Notes: generated by a model not told the origin, from the letters alone. A stretch of 64,000 nt of DNA from Sulfitobacter pontiacus (GCF_040790665.1 NZ_CP160849.1:2257501-2321500), one strand, 5' to 3'. Positions 8,505 through 17,900 are shown, numbered from the stretch's first letter. Numbers and translations are program-made.

Positions 8505-9307
8505 GCCGCTGCCTTTCGCTGTGCTTCGCCGCCGGCGGTGGCCTGACCCTTGGTCAGACGGCGCATCAGCCGGTCGAGCACGATTTCAGACACACGGGTA
8601 AAGCAGAGGTAGAACACCAGCAGCGCCAGAAAATACCACATGCGCCAGTCGGGGTGGGGGTAATCGGTAAAGCGCGGGGTCTTGGCTCCACCCAGATCAC
8701 GCGCCCAATAAACGATGTCCTCGACGCCCAGCAGGAACAACAGTGGGGTGGCCTTGATCAGCACCATCCACAGGTTCCCCAGACCGGGCAGCGCATAGAC
8801 CCACATCTGCGGCACAAGGATACGCCAGAAGGTCTGGCGCGGGGTCATGCCATACGCCTCGCCGGTCTCGATCTGGGCGCGGGGCACAGCGCGCATCGCG
8901 CCATAAAGCACATTGGCGGCAAAGGCCCCGAAAACGATGGCAAAGGTCAGTACCGCAAGCGAAAAGCCATAGGCCTCGTGGACCCATTGGGCAGAGTTGC
9001 CAAGCGGCATCTTGGCGGCCTGACAGACGATAAAGTCGCTGCCCTGACGGATCGGCTGATCCCAGTCGGGGCATTTCACCTTGTGGCGCAGGTATTCGAT
9101 GCCCTGATCCAGCGCGATGACGAAGAACAGGAAGAAGGCGATGTCGGGCACGCCCCGTACAATGGCGATATAGGCGCGGCCCAGCCATGACAGCGGCGCT
9201 AAGGGCGACCGTGCGGCCATCGCGCCGCCAAAGCCAAAGGCAAGTGCTGCGGGGGCGGTGATGGCGAGCAGCAGCAAGACGGTGCCGAAGGCACCATAAA
9301 AGGCCAA
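8501..9307 (-). CDS. Polar amino acid/polyamine-type ABC permease (HisQ-like)
   Basis: 268 residues from a TTG at 9307. Hydrophobic helices, and an EAA loop in TGEAYGMTPRQTFWRILVPQMWVYALPG. The true start is uncertain: the frame stays open upstream to a TGA near 9442 and encodes a plausible permease N-terminus (CTDPETLSGLSWLTCYLTTG), but it contains no ATG or GTG. The best non-standard candidate is ATT at 9382, so TTG at 9307 may truncate the protein by about 25 residues. It lies downstream of the binding-protein gene, separated by a terminator-like hairpin. Confidence 0.8.
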   Translation of the reverse strand: MAFYGAFGTVLLLLAITAPAALAFGFGGAMAARSPLAPLSWLGRAYIAIVRGVPDIAFFLFFVIALDQGIEYLRHKVKCPDWDQPIRQGSDFIVCQAAKMPLGNSAQWVHEAYGFSLAVLTFAIVFGAFAANVLYGAMRAVPRAQIETGEAYGMTPRQTFWRILVPQMWVYALPGLGNLWMVLIKATPLLFLLGVEDIVYWARDLGGAKTPRFTDYPHPDWRMWYFLALLVFYLCFTRVSEIVLDRLMRRLTKGQATAGGEAQRKAAA

Positions 9308-9456
9308 ATGCTTGCCCGTGGTCAGGTAGCACGTCAGCCACGACAGGCCGGAAAGCGTTTCTGGGTCGGTGCAGGCAAAAATGGCGGAATGTCCCGGTGG
9401 TATGCGCCCTTTGGCGGGCGTCTGGATTTGGGTCTTTACTCAGATCGGCAGGCAGA

Positions 9457-9483
9457 GAAAAGGGGCGGCATCTGCGCCGCCCC
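9457..9483 (-). terminator. Terminator-like hairpin after the binding-protein gene
   Basis: On the minus strand GGGGCGGC and GCCGCCCC pair perfectly around a six-base loop and are followed by TTTT. It lies inside the operon, between the binding protein and the permeases. Partial termination would give more binding protein than permease. Confidence 0.7.
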
Positions 9484-9491
9484 GATCAAGA

Positions 9492-10226
9492 TCAGAATGT
9501 TTTAGCGTCTTCGCCGAACCATTTGATGATCAGCTTGTTCAGGCTGCCGTCATCCTTCATCGACTGGATCGCGGCGTCGAATTTCGCTTTCAGCTCTGTG
9601 TCGCTTTCGCGCAGGCCAAGGCCGATGCCGCCGCCCAGTGGCACGTCGTCACCGACAAAGACCATCTCGCCGCCGGATTCCTCGACCGTGGGGACCAGCG
9701 CGTCCTTGTCGGCGAAAACCGCATCCGCTTCGCCATTGTTCACGGCTGCGACGGTTTCATCATAGGTGGCGAATTCCAGCAGGGTGGCACCGGATTCAGC
9801 CACGTGACCGGCCTGGATCGTGCTGGTCTGTGCTGCAACAACACCGCCCATCACATCGGCATCCGCCGATTTCGCCGCATAGGCGGAAGCCGCGGGCGGG
9901 AAGTAGTTCTGTGTGAAATCAATCACTTCTTCGCGCTCGTCGGTGATGCTCATACCGGCGATGATGGTGTCGTAGTTGCCCGACGTGAGGTTCGGGATGA
10001 TGCTGTCCCATTCGTTGGTGACCCATTCGCAGGTCAGCTCGGCACGGGCGCAAAGCTCGTCACCGACTTCGCGCTCAAAGCCGTCTACTTCGCCCGCGTC
10101 ATTCAGGAAGTTATAGGGAGGGTAGGCCCCTTCGGTCCCCATGCGGATGGTCTTGCCGTGGGCGTCTGCCATGGCGAAACCGGTGCTGAGCGCCAGTGCG
10201 GCGGTTGCAAGAACGAGTGTTTTCAT
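9492..10226 (-). CDS. Periplasmic binding protein of the amine/amino acid ABC importer
   Basis: 244 residues. A signal peptide of about 20 residues (MKTLVLATAALALSTGFAMA) precedes the mature start DAHGKTIRMGTEGAYPPYNF. This is a family 3 solute-binding protein, as shown by the TEGAYPPYNFLNDAGEVDGFE opening and the MSITDEREEVIDFT segment. It binds a polar, probably cationic solute in the periplasm and delivers it to the two permeases downstream. The ATPase gene is 36 bp upstream. The intergenic hairpin after it fits excess production of this subunit. Confidence 0.87.
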   Translation of the reverse strand: MKTLVLATAALALSTGFAMADAHGKTIRMGTEGAYPPYNFLNDAGEVDGFEREVGDELCARAELTCEWVTNEWDSIIPNLTSGNYDTIIAGMSITDEREEVIDFTQNYFPPAASAYAAKSADADVMGGVVAAQTSTIQAGHVAESGATLLEFATYDETVAAVNNGEADAVFADKDALVPTVEESGGEMVFVGDDVPLGGGIGLGLRESDTELKAKFDAAIQSMKDDGSLNKLIIKWFGEDAKTF

Positions 10227-10262
10227 TTTTGAAGTCTCCCAGTTTATTGTTTTTAGGTGGTT

Positions 10263-11039
10263 TTACTCTGCGTGAGTGGCCGAGAGGAACCCGCGCAGAC
10301 GTTCTGATTTAGGGGCACCGAACAGGTCTTCGGGGGCCCCTTGTTCTTCGATCAAACCCTGATGCAGGAACACGACGTGATCCGAGACATCGGCCGCAAG
10401 TTTCATATCATGGGTTACGATCATCATGGTCCGCCCTTCGGCGGCCAGATCCTTGATGACTTTGACGACCTCTTGCTCAAGCTCGGGGTCCAGCGCCGAG
10501 GTCGGTTCGTCGAATAGCAATGCTTCGGGCTCCATACACAGCCCGCGTGCGATGGCGGCGCGTTGTTGCTGGCCACCCGACAGTTGCGCCGGAAAGACAT
10601 CGCATTTGTCGCCGATGCCCACCTTGTCGAGATAGGCCCGCGCGGCGGCCTCAACCTCGGCACGGTCGCGGCGCAGGACGGTCAGCGGGGCCTCCATCAC
10701 GTTTTGCAGGATCGTCATATGGGACCACAGGTTGAACTGTTGGAACACCATCGACAGGTTCGTGCGGATGCGCAGCACCTGTTTTGGATCGGCAGGGCGG
10801 CGGTGGTGGCCGGTGCCTTTCCAGGTGACTGCCTCGCCGTTGAAGCGCAGATCGCCCTCTTGGCTGTCTTCCAGCAGGTTACAGCAGCGCAGCAGCGTCG
10901 ATTTACCGGAGCCGGACGACCCGATCAGCGAGATGACGTGCCCGCGCGGGGCCTTGACCGACACCCCCTTGAGCACCTCCAGAGGGCCATAAGCCTTGTG
11001 AAGATTGTTGATCTCAATAACGGGGGGCTGATCTGTCAC
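10263..11039 (-). CDS. ABC importer ATPase (HisP/GlnQ-like)
   Basis: 258 residues. Walker A GSSGSGKSTLL at about 40-50, Q-loop MVFQQFNLWSH, signature LSGGQQQRAAIARGL, Walker B LLFDEPTSALDPE and the switch histidine in IVTHDMK. The inserted segment before the Q-loop is typical of histidine/arginine/octopine importers. It is the first gene of the minus-strand amine operon, so the main promoter is expected in 11040-11166; no promoter there is convincing enough to list. Confidence 0.88.
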   Translation of the reverse strand: MTDQPPVIEINNLHKAYGPLEVLKGVSVKAPRGHVISLIGSSGSGKSTLLRCCNLLEDSQEGDLRFNGEAVTWKGTGHHRRPADPKQVLRIRTNLSMVFQQFNLWSHMTILQNVMEAPLTVLRRDRAEVEAAARAYLDKVGIGDKCDVFPAQLSGGQQQRAAIARGLCMEPEALLFDEPTSALDPELEQEVVKVIKDLAAEGRTMMIVTHDMKLAADVSDHVVFLHQGLIEEQGAPEDLFGAPKSERLRGFLSATHAE

Positions 11040-11166
11040 TGTGCTGCCTTATTGTGCATTCCGCAGCAAGTTAAGGTGATTTTAAGGGGGATTTGCAATC
11101 CAGAACTTGGGTTTTGCCCAATAATTCAACGGTTGACCCCGCGTAAATTCACCGCCTGCGCGTAAA

Positions 11167-11607
11167 CTAGTCTTTGTCTTCAATCTGCTTGCGCACGATG
11201 GCGCTGTCGGTGTCTGTGACCCCCAGCAAGTTGGCCACCAAACGCAGCAATGCGTTTTCCTCGTCAGAGCGGCTCCCATCGGCCAGCACGACTTCCCACA
11301 GGGCTTTGATCACGGCAAGGCGGTCGTCATAGGGGACGGCATCCTTGATCGCGCGGGTAAAGCGGACGGTATCGGGGGCTTCGGCTTCCAGCGCTTCGGC
11401 GTCTGCCCGCAGAGAGGCGGTGCCGTCAGCGTCCAGCGCATAGCGTTTCGCGATGATCTGGTCGATGCGCGCGCGCTCGGACGGGGCGTATTCATTATCC
11501 GACTTGGCAATGCGCACCAAAAGCGCGGTCAGCGCAAGGCGGGCATCCCCATCGGGAAGCTGGGCGGGATCAGGCTGGGTCAGCCGTTTGATGAATTCTG
11601 CAAACAT
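11167..11607 (-). CDS. TerB-family protein, copy 1
   Basis: 146 residues, all-helical TerB (tellurite resistance/co-chaperone-like) domain spanning about residues 20-140. Acidic residues lie where the family coordinates metal (RIAKSDNEYAPSERARID and VVLADGSRSDEENALL). A close relative follows 38 bp upstream on the same strand. No TerC, TerD or TerE partners are present, so tellurite resistance is not implied. The function of stand-alone alphaproteobacterial TerB proteins is unknown. Confidence 0.75.
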   Translation of the reverse strand: MFAEFIKRLTQPDPAQLPDGDARLALTALLVRIAKSDNEYAPSERARIDQIIAKRYALDADGTASLRADAEALEAEAPDTVRFTRAIKDAVPYDDRLAVIKALWEVVLADGSRSDEENALLRLVANLLGVTDTDSAIVRKQIEDKD

Positions 11608-11644
11608 GGGCGTGATATAGAGCGGTTGCGGCGCAAGGCCAAGG

Positions 11645-12082
11645 TCACAAAGCGTTCAGCGCTTTTTCGCGGGCGGCGGTCATGTCGGCGTCGCTGAGGC
11701 CAAGCGCGGTTTCAATCGCCAGCAGCTGGATCTCTTCGTCGTCGTCGCGGGCCCCATCGGCCAGCGCCACAGACCACATCGCATCCCCAAGCGCCTTGCG
11801 GTCGTCATAGGCGACTTCCTCGCGCAGGATCTGGGCGAATTCGGGCGTACCGGGGGCGTGGCGTTCCAGCGCTTCGCAGGTGGCGCGCAGTTTCGCGGCC
11901 TCGATCGGTTTCAGGCCAAAGGTCTGGGCGAGGATGCGGTCGATCTGCCCCACTTCGGCGGCGCGGTAGGTGCGGTCGGCCAGCGCCACACGCACCAGCA
12001 ACGCGCCAAGGGCAAGCTGGGGGGTCGGCTGTGGCAGCGGCTTGGGGTCCGGCTTGCGGCGGGGGAATAGACGTTCAAACAT
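11645..12082 (-). CDS. TerB-family protein, copy 2
   Basis: 145 residues with the same layout as its neighbour: a basic N-terminus (MFERLFPRRKPDPKP), then the TerB helices with paired acidic segments (RVALADRTYRAAEVGQID, VALADGARDDDEEIQLL). The two probably arose by tandem duplication followed by divergence and look like a two-gene operon. Role unknown. Confidence 0.75.
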   Translation of the reverse strand: MFERLFPRRKPDPKPLPQPTPQLALGALLVRVALADRTYRAAEVGQIDRILAQTFGLKPIEAAKLRATCEALERHAPGTPEFAQILREEVAYDDRKALGDAMWSVALADGARDDDEEIQLLAIETALGLSDADMTAAREKALNAL

Positions 12083-12231
12083 GGCAACTCTTTATCCTTG
12101 CGGGCACATGAGGCTAACCCGATTCCGCGCGCAGCGTTCCGTTTTTCCCATATTCGCAAAGGGGTGATGTATAAAAAGCGCAATGCCGCAGGGGCAGGCG
12201 GAGCGGGGGCGTCGGGGGGGCTGTCGCGGCC

Positions 12232-12525
12232 TTAGGCGTCATACCCTTCGACGATGACCAGATTTCCATCAGAGACGGAGGACCGGATATCCTTGGCCGC
12301 CTGATACCCCTCGCTTTCATAGCAGGCCACCGCATCGGCCAGCGAGGCAAACTCGATCACCACGATGCGCGGGTGCGACGTGCCTTCGCGGATGTCGGGC
12401 GCGGCCCCACGCACCAGAAACTTCGCCCCGAAATCGGCAAAGGGCTTGGCGTTGGCGGCGCGGTATTTATCGTAGACTTCGGCATCATGCACGTCGACGT
12501 TAGCGATCCAGTAACCTTTGGGCAT
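12232..12525 (-). CDS. DUF1330 family protein
   Basis: 97 residues beginning MPKGYWIANVDVHDAEVYDKY, with the EGTSHPRIVVIEFASLADAVACYES core and a YQAAKDIR segment. This is the dimeric alpha-beta barrel DUF1330 family, of unknown biochemical role. It lies 10 bp downstream of rlmJ on the same strand and is probably cotranscribed with it. Confidence 0.82.
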   Translation of the reverse strand: MPKGYWIANVDVHDAEVYDKYRAANAKPFADFGAKFLVRGAAPDIREGTSHPRIVVIEFASLADAVACYESEGYQAAKDIRSSVSDGNLVIVEGYDA

Positions 12526-12535
12526 CGGGGGCTCC

Positions 12536-13318
12536 TTATCGGGGTAGGGTTTTGAACTTGGCCGCCAGACGGGCCGTTTCTTCTTTCAGCCCAAAGGGCG
12601 GGTTCAGCACGAACATGCCAGAACCGACCATCCCGTGACCGGGGCGGGCCGGGGCAAAGCTGACCTCGTGACGCAGGGCCTCGGGGTGGGCCCCCATCAG
12701 CGCGCTGAGCATCGGTTGATGCGCTTTACTGGTCAGGATCGGGTACCACAGCGCGATGATGCCGACGTTCCACGCGCGCGCCAGCTTGCCAATGTGGCGC
12801 GGGATATCGGCGTAGTCTGTCTTGATCTCGAAGCTGGGGTCAATCAGCATCAGGCCACGGCGCGGCGTGGGCGGGGTCAGGGCAAAGGCCATGTCGAACC
12901 CGTCGCGGTGGTGGCATTTGACGTCATAGGGCGACATCGCCAGATCAAGTGCCGCATGTTCGCCGGGGTGCAGTTCGGCCAGATGGATGCTGTCGCTGTC
13001 GCGCAGCAGCTTGGCCGCCAGCAGGGGCGAACCGGGGTAGGCGTCTGCGCCATGTTCAGCGGTGATCTGGTCAAGCACCTGTGCGTAAGGATGCGCATCG
13101 TCGAACCAGCCGCGCACGCGGCCAATGCCCTGCGCCGCCTCGCCTGTTTTCAGCGCGGGTGTGTCGGACAGGTCATACAGCGCGCGCCCCGCATGGGTTT
13201 CCATATAGGACAGCGGTTTGTCCTTGCGGGTCAGATACCCCAACATCCACGCCAGCAGGCTGTGTTTGTGAACATCGGCCAGATTGCCGGCGTGGTAGAT
13301 ATGTTGGTAGCTGAGCAT
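12536..13318 (-). CDS. rlmJ: 23S rRNA adenine-2030 N6-methyltransferase RlmJ
   Basis: 260 residues. It starts MLSYQHIYHAGNLADVHKHSLL, the characteristic RlmJ N-terminus, with the SAM-binding ETHAGRALYDL segment. The N6-adenine methyltransferase motif IV is usually DPPY or DPPF in the family, but here it reads IDPSFE. It methylates A2030 of 23S rRNA in E. coli. The Ser in the catalytic motif is unusual, though the rest of the protein is well preserved. It lies 24 bp downstream of pyrG on the same strand. Confidence 0.85.
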   Translation of the reverse strand: MLSYQHIYHAGNLADVHKHSLLAWMLGYLTRKDKPLSYMETHAGRALYDLSDTPALKTGEAAQGIGRVRGWFDDAHPYAQVLDQITAEHGADAYPGSPLLAAKLLRDSDSIHLAELHPGEHAALDLAMSPYDVKCHHRDGFDMAFALTPPTPRRGLMLIDPSFEIKTDYADIPRHIGKLARAWNVGIIALWYPILTSKAHQPMLSALMGAHPEALRHEVSFAPARPGHGMVGSGMFVLNPPFGLKEETARLAAKFKTLPR

Positions 13319-13342
13319 GCCGTTGGCCGCCTTTCGCGAGGG

Positions 13343-14992
13343 TCAGACCAGCCGCGACATTTCTTTGGCGGCGCGGATGAAATCCTTGAACAAGGGGTGC
13401 GGATCAAAGGGCTTGGATTTGAGTTCGGGGTGGAACTGCACGCCGATGAACCACGGGTGATCGGACCATTCCACGATCTCGGGCAGCATGCCGTCGGGCG
13501 ACATCCCCGAGAAGGTAAGACCCGCTTTTTCAAGCTGCTCGCGGTAGGCGGTATCGACCTCGTAGCGGTGGCGGTGACGTTCGTCGATGGACGTGGTGCC
13601 ATAGACTTTGGCCACGTTCGACCCTTCTTTCAGCGTCGCGTCATAGGCACCAAGCCGCATGGTGCCGCCTTTGTCGTCGTCGACCTTGCGTTCAACCTTG
13701 TGATTGCCCTGCACCCATTCCTTGAGGTGGTAGACCACGGGCTCGAACCGTTTCTTGCCGGTGGATTCGTGGTCGAATTCTTCCGAGCCTGCGGTCGTCA
13801 GACCGGCCACGTTGCGCGCGGCTTCGATCACGGCCATCTGCATGCCCAGACAGATCCCCAGATAGGGGACTTTCTGCTCGCGGGCATATTGCGCCGCCTT
13901 GATCTTGCCCTCGGTGCCGCGTTCGCCAAAGCCGCCGGGCACGAGGATCGCGTGGAACCCTTCGAGGTGGGCCGATACATCATCGCTTTGATCAAAGACC
14001 TCGGCATCGACCCAGTCGATCTTGACCTTGACGCGGTTGGCCATGCCCCCGTGGGTCAGCGCCTCTGCAATCGACTTATAGGCGTCTTCCAGCTGGGTAT
14101 ATTTGCCGACGATGGCGACGTTCACTTCGCCTTCGGGGTTGTGCACGCGGTCAGAGACATCGCGCCAGACCGACAGTTCGGGCTTGGGTGCGGGGGAAAT
14201 ATCGAAAGCATCCAGCACGGCCTGATCCAGACCCTGCGCATGATAGGCCAGCGGCGCGTCATAGATGGTTTTCAGGTCATAGGCCGCGACCACGGCCTCT
14301 TTGCGGACGTTACAGAACAGGGCGATTTTCTCGCGCTCTTTCTCGGGGATGGGGTGTTCGGAGCGGCAGACCAGAATATCGGGCGCGATCCCGATGCTTT
14401 GCAGTTCCTTGACGGAGTGTTGCGTCGGCTTGGTCTTCAGCTCGCCGCTGGCCGCGAGATAGGGCAGCAGGGTGAGGTGCATGAAGATACACTGGCCGCG
14501 CGGCTTGTCGTGGCTGAACTGGCGGATCGCTTCGAAGAAGGGTAGGCCTTCGATATCGCCGACGGTGCCGCCGATTTCGCACAGCATAAAGTCGACCTCG
14601 TCATCGCCGACATGCAGGAAATCCTTGATCTCGTTGGTGACGTGGGGAATCACCTGAATGGTCTTGCCCAGATAGTCGCCGCGCCGCTCTTTCTCGAGCA
14701 CGGTGGAATAGACCCGACCCGAGCTGATCGAATCCGTCTTGCGCGCGGCCACGCCGGTAAAGCGTTCGTAGTGGCCCAGATCCAGATCGGTTTCGGCGCC
14801 ATCGTCGGTGACGAAAACCTCGCCATGTTCAAAGGGCGACATCGTGCCGGGATCGACGTTCAGATAGGGGTCCAGTTTGCGCAGACGGACGGAGTATCCG
14901 CGCGCTTGCAACAAGGCCCCCAAGGCCGCAGAGGCAAGGCCTTTGCCAAGGCTGGAAACCACACCACCGGTGATGAAAATATAGCGTGCCAT
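13343..14992 (-). CDS. pyrG: CTP synthase
   Basis: 549 residues, full length. The N-terminal amidoligase domain begins [20 protein letters not shown], the P-loop-like motif of the family, and contains [13 protein letters not shown]. The C-terminal glutamine amidotransferase domain has the nucleophile in [10 protein letters not shown] and its His/Glu pair in GVQFHPEL. It makes CTP from UTP, ATP and glutamine. It is preceded by secG on the same strand with a 177-bp gap (14993-15169), in which no gene or hairpin was recognised. Confidence 0.95.
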   Translation of the reverse strand: MARYIFITGGVVSSLGKGLASAALGALLQARGYSVRLRKLDPYLNVDPGTMSPFEHGEVFVTDDGAETDLDLGHYERFTGVAARKTDSISSGRVYSTVLEKERRGDYLGKTIQVIPHVTNEIKDFLHVGDDEVDFMLCEIGGTVGDIEGLPFFEAIRQFSHDKPRGQCIFMHLTLLPYLAASGELKTKPTQHSVKELQSIGIAPDILVCRSEHPIPEKEREKIALFCNVRKEAVVAAYDLKTIYDAPLAYHAQGLDQAVLDAFDISPAPKPELSVWRDVSDRVHNPEGEVNVAIVGKYTQLEDAYKSIAEALTHGGMANRVKVKIDWVDAEVFDQSDDVSAHLEGFHAILVPGGFGERGTEGKIKAAQYAREQKVPYLGICLGMQMAVIEAARNVAGLTTAGSEEFDHESTGKKRFEPVVYHLKEWVQGNHKVERKVDDDKGGTMRLGAYDATLKEGSNVAKVYGTTSIDERHRHRYEVDTAYREQLEKAGLTFSGMSPDGMLPEIVEWSDHPWFIGVQFHPELKSKPFDPHPLFKDFIRAAKEMSRLV

Positions 14993-15169
14993 GTGATGAA
15001 GGCCCCCGTGAGTTCAGATTTGATGCGGCAAAAGCCAAGCAATTGAGCTGCGGAAAACCGCAGCATCACGGGACTTAAGCCTAACAGGATTCGGATGGAA
15101 AAAGCAAGGCCAAGCCGCAACATCCTGTTGCGTATCTTGGCCCAACCTCAAGCTGTTGTAGTGTCTGGA

Positions 15170-15538
15170 TTAATCCGCAGTCGGCACTTGCGGTGTATTT
15201 TCCGCAGGTGTCGGTGGCAGCAGCGCGTCGGCATCGGGCAGCGCTGGTGCGTCACCCTGGTTCAGCGCGGGTGGCGTGCCGCCCAGACGATCGATAACCG
15301 AAGACCCGGCGGATTTTTCAGCCGCGATGATGGTCAGCGTGATCGAGGTCACGATAAAGGCCGCGGCCAGAACCCAGGTCAGTTTGCCCATGGCTGTGGC
15401 TGCCGAGCGACCGGAAACGGCCCCGCCGCCACCGCCGCCGCCCATGCCAAGGCCGCCCCCTTCGGACCGTTGCAGCAACACGACTGCAATCAGGCCAAGG
15501 GCCAGAATGAGATGGACAATCAGGACTACATTTTCCAT
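15170..15538 (-). CDS. secG: Preprotein translocase subunit SecG
   Basis: 122 residues. Two membrane segments (about 4-22 and 53-72) flank the Gly-rich cytoplasmic loop LLQRSEGGGLGMGGGGGG, the SecG hallmark. A Pro/Ala-rich tail (ALPDADALLPPTPAEN) extends beyond the minimal protein, as in other alphaproteobacteria. It is an inner-membrane subunit of SecYEG. pyrG follows on the same strand. Confidence 0.9.
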   Translation of the reverse strand: MENVVLIVHLILALGLIAVVLLQRSEGGGLGMGGGGGGGAVSGRSAATAMGKLTWVLAAAFIVTSITLTIIAAEKSAGSSVIDRLGGTPPALNQGDAPALPDADALLPPTPAENTPQVPTAD

Positions 15539-15658
15539 GGGTACCTACGGCTCTGCGTTTTGGACTTTGGGCGTGTCTAGGCAAGTTTGCCTATGGGGGC
15601 AAGGGAGGATTGGCACCCGCGGTGCCGCTTGGGCGGAAAGCCCGTGTGAAAGCCCGTG

Positions 15659-16054
15659 TCAGGTTTCCACATCGTCCACGTCGGCCTGACCGGATACCGC
15701 CCTGCGAAAGATGCTCCAGCTGAGGCCGATGCCCAGCACAAAGCTCAGCGCGACAAGGCCGAGCCAGAGGTTAAAGCTGCGGTTGTCCAGCCTTAGGATG
15801 CCCAGATCATAAAGCACCCAAAGGCTTGACCCCACCAGCGCCAGCACCAGCAGCATCCCCAGCCCGCCGATAGAGCGTAGCGTCGCGCGGAGATAGATCA
15901 CGTAGCCGATGAACAGCAAAAGCCCTAGCAGCACCGCGATGGACAGGTTCATATGCCCGTATCGCTGCGCCCAGGTGACATAGTTATAGGGCGTCGGGTT
16001 AAAGGTCGCGGCCAGCAAGACAAAGGCGCAGGCCCAACGTATGATGAATCCCAT
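15659..16054 (-). CDS. Small membrane protein, possibly DUF6524
   Basis: 131 residues with four predicted membrane segments (about 5-18, 36-54, 65-85 and 96-115) and a short acidic cytoplasmic tail (GQADVDDVET). The N-terminal FNPTPYNYVTWAQ segment between helices resembles a small family widespread in Rhodobacterales, which I believe is DUF6524. No function is known. It lies upstream of secG and divergent from purA. Confidence 0.7.
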   Translation of the reverse strand: MGFIIRWACAFVLLAATFNPTPYNYVTWAQRYGHMNLSIAVLLGLLLFIGYVIYLRATLRSIGGLGMLLVLALVGSSLWVLYDLGILRLDNRSFNLWLGLVALSFVLGIGLSWSIFRRAVSGQADVDDVET

Positions 16055-16269
16055 CTGCGGTACTTCCTTCTTTGATCCGGCATGGAATATCGGGGCAGCC
16101 CAGGCAAAGTCTATGGCCCGTTGCGAAGTTTCACGGCCCCAAGCTGATAAATGCCCAGAAAAATGACGCGGCGGCGTTTTGGCTGCATTTTACAGTTTCG
16201 GTCCCCGACGGTCGTCGCTATACCTCCACGGGTTTGCACGGTTATTTGAACTGTTAAAGGAATATCTTC

Positions 16270-17565
16270 ATGGCCAACGTCGTAGTCGTAGGCGCCCAAT
16301 GGGGCGACGAAGGAAAAGGCAAAATCGTGGACTGGCTCAGCGAACGGGCCGATGTCATCGCGCGTTTTCAGGGCGGCCATAACGCGGGCCACACATTGGT
16401 CATCGACGGCAAGGTCTACAAGCTGCACGCGCTGCCTTCGGGCGTTGTCCGCGGCGGCAAGCTTTCGGTGATCGGTAACGGTGTTGTGCTTGACCCGTGG
16501 CACCTGCTGAAAGAGATCGAGACGATCCGCGCCCAAGGCGTAGAGATCACGCCGGAAACGCTGATGATCGCGGAAAACACACCGCTGATCATGCCCTACC
16601 ACGGCGAGCTGGACCGCGCCCGTGAAGAGGCCGCATCAAAGGGCACCAAAATCGGCACCACCGGCCGCGGCATCGGCCCGTGCTACGAGGATAAAGTCGG
16701 CCGCCGCGCCATCCGCGTCGCCGATCTGGCCGATACAGCCACGCTTGAAGCCCGCGTCGACCGCGCGTTGCAGCACCATGATCCGCTGCGCAAGGGTCTG
16801 GGCGTCGAAGCCATCGACCGCGACGGGCTGGTTGAACTGCTGAAAGAGATCGCACCGAAGATCCTTGAATACGCAGCACCTGTCTGGAAGGTGATGAACG
16901 AAAAGCGCAAGGCCGGTAAGCGTATCCTGTTCGAAGGGGCGCAAGGCGCGCTGCTGGACATCGACTTTGGCACCTATCCTTTCGTCACCTCGTCGAACGT
17001 GATTGCAGGGCAGGCGGCGACCGGCGTCGGCATCGGGCCGGGCGCGATCAACTATGTGCTGGGCATCGTCAAAGCCTATACCACCCGCGTGGGCGAAGGC
17101 CCGTTCCCGACCGAACTGCATGATGCGGACGGTCAGCGTTTGGGCGAGCGGGGCCATGAATTCGGCACCACCACCGGGCGTAAGCGTCGCTGTGGCTGGT
17201 TCGATGCGGCTTTGGTGCGCCAGACTTGTGCGACCAGCGGCGTCACCGGCATCTCGCTGACCAAGCTTGACGTGCTGGACGGGTTTGAAACGCTCAAGAT
17301 CTGCACCGGCTACGAGCTGGACGGGGAGCACTTGGATTATCTGCCCACAGCGGCCGACCAGCAAGCCCGCTGCACCCCCATCTACGAGGAAATGCCCGGT
17401 TGGTCCGAAAGCACCGAAGGCGCGCGTAGCTGGGCCGATCTGCCCGCGAACGCGATCAAATATGTGCGCCGCGTCGAAGAGCTGATCCAGTGCCCCGTGG
17501 CGCTGCTGTCCACCTCGCCAGAGCGGGAAGACACGATTCTGGTCACCGACCCCTTCGCCGATTGA
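16270..17565 (+). CDS. purA: Adenylosuccinate synthase
   Basis: 431 residues, standard length. The N-terminal GTP-binding motif is [16 protein letters not shown], followed by GGHNAGHT. The PurA signature [22 protein letters not shown] is intact, and the C-terminal [10 protein letters not shown] segment is present. It converts IMP and aspartate to adenylosuccinate with GTP. AAAGGA lies upstream of the ATG. The divergent gap 16055-16269 should hold its promoter. Confidence 0.96.
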   Translation: MANVVVVGAQWGDEGKGKIVDWLSERADVIARFQGGHNAGHTLVIDGKVYKLHALPSGVVRGGKLSVIGNGVVLDPWHLLKEIETIRAQGVEITPETLMIAENTPLIMPYHGELDRAREEAASKGTKIGTTGRGIGPCYEDKVGRRAIRVADLADTATLEARVDRALQHHDPLRKGLGVEAIDRDGLVELLKEIAPKILEYAAPVWKVMNEKRKAGKRILFEGAQGALLDIDFGTYPFVTSSNVIAGQAATGVGIGPGAINYVLGIVKAYTTRVGEGPFPTELHDADGQRLGERGHEFGTTTGRKRRCGWFDAALVRQTCATSGVTGISLTKLDVLDGFETLKICTGYELDGEHLDYLPTAADQQARCTPIYEEMPGWSESTEGARSWADLPANAIKYVRRVEELIQCPVALLSTSPEREDTILVTDPFAD

Positions 17566-17616
17566 TCTGACACGCCGGGGCCCTTCGGGGCTCTTGGCAC
17601 GTGATGAAAGGACGAC

Positions 17617-17850
17617 ATGATGGCCCTTGGATATAAAGCACGTCGCCGGTGGGCGCTGGTCATTCTGCTGATTGGGCTGCCGCTCTATATCATTGCGGCG
17701 GTGGTCACCGTGTCGCTGTTTGACCGGCCACCCTTCTGGATCGAACTGGTGATCTATATCGCGCTTGGCGTGGTCTGGGCGATCCCGTTCAAATTTGTGT
17801 TCAAGGGGATCGGTCAGGCTGACCCGAACGCGGATCACGACGCAGAATAA
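17617..17850 (+). CDS. DUF2842 small membrane protein
   Basis: 77 residues with two membrane segments (about 13-33 and 42-60), a basic N-terminus (MALGYKARRRW) and an acidic C-terminus. This matches the DUF2842 family of alphaproteobacteria, of unknown role. The start may be either of two adjacent ATGs (17617 or 17620); GAAAGGAC precedes them. It lies 51 bp after purA and ends before a strong terminator. Confidence 0.85.
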   Translation: MMALGYKARRRWALVILLIGLPLYIIAAVVTVSLFDRPPFWIELVIYIALGVVWAIPFKFVFKGIGQADPNADHDAE

Positions 17851-17900
17851 CCCGTTTCGCCTGCACGTCGTATAGGCTTGCACACCATCATTATCGCATA

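Noticed and set aside
11167-12082. Reading the TerB pair as a tellurite resistance operon
   Set aside because: None of the other ter genes is present and stand-alone TerB proteins are common in genomes without resistance.
12635-14545. A 636-residue open frame on the plus strand
   Set aside because: It is antisense to rlmJ and pyrG, both unmistakable, and its translation has no recognisable fold. Long antisense frames are a by-product of high GC codon use.
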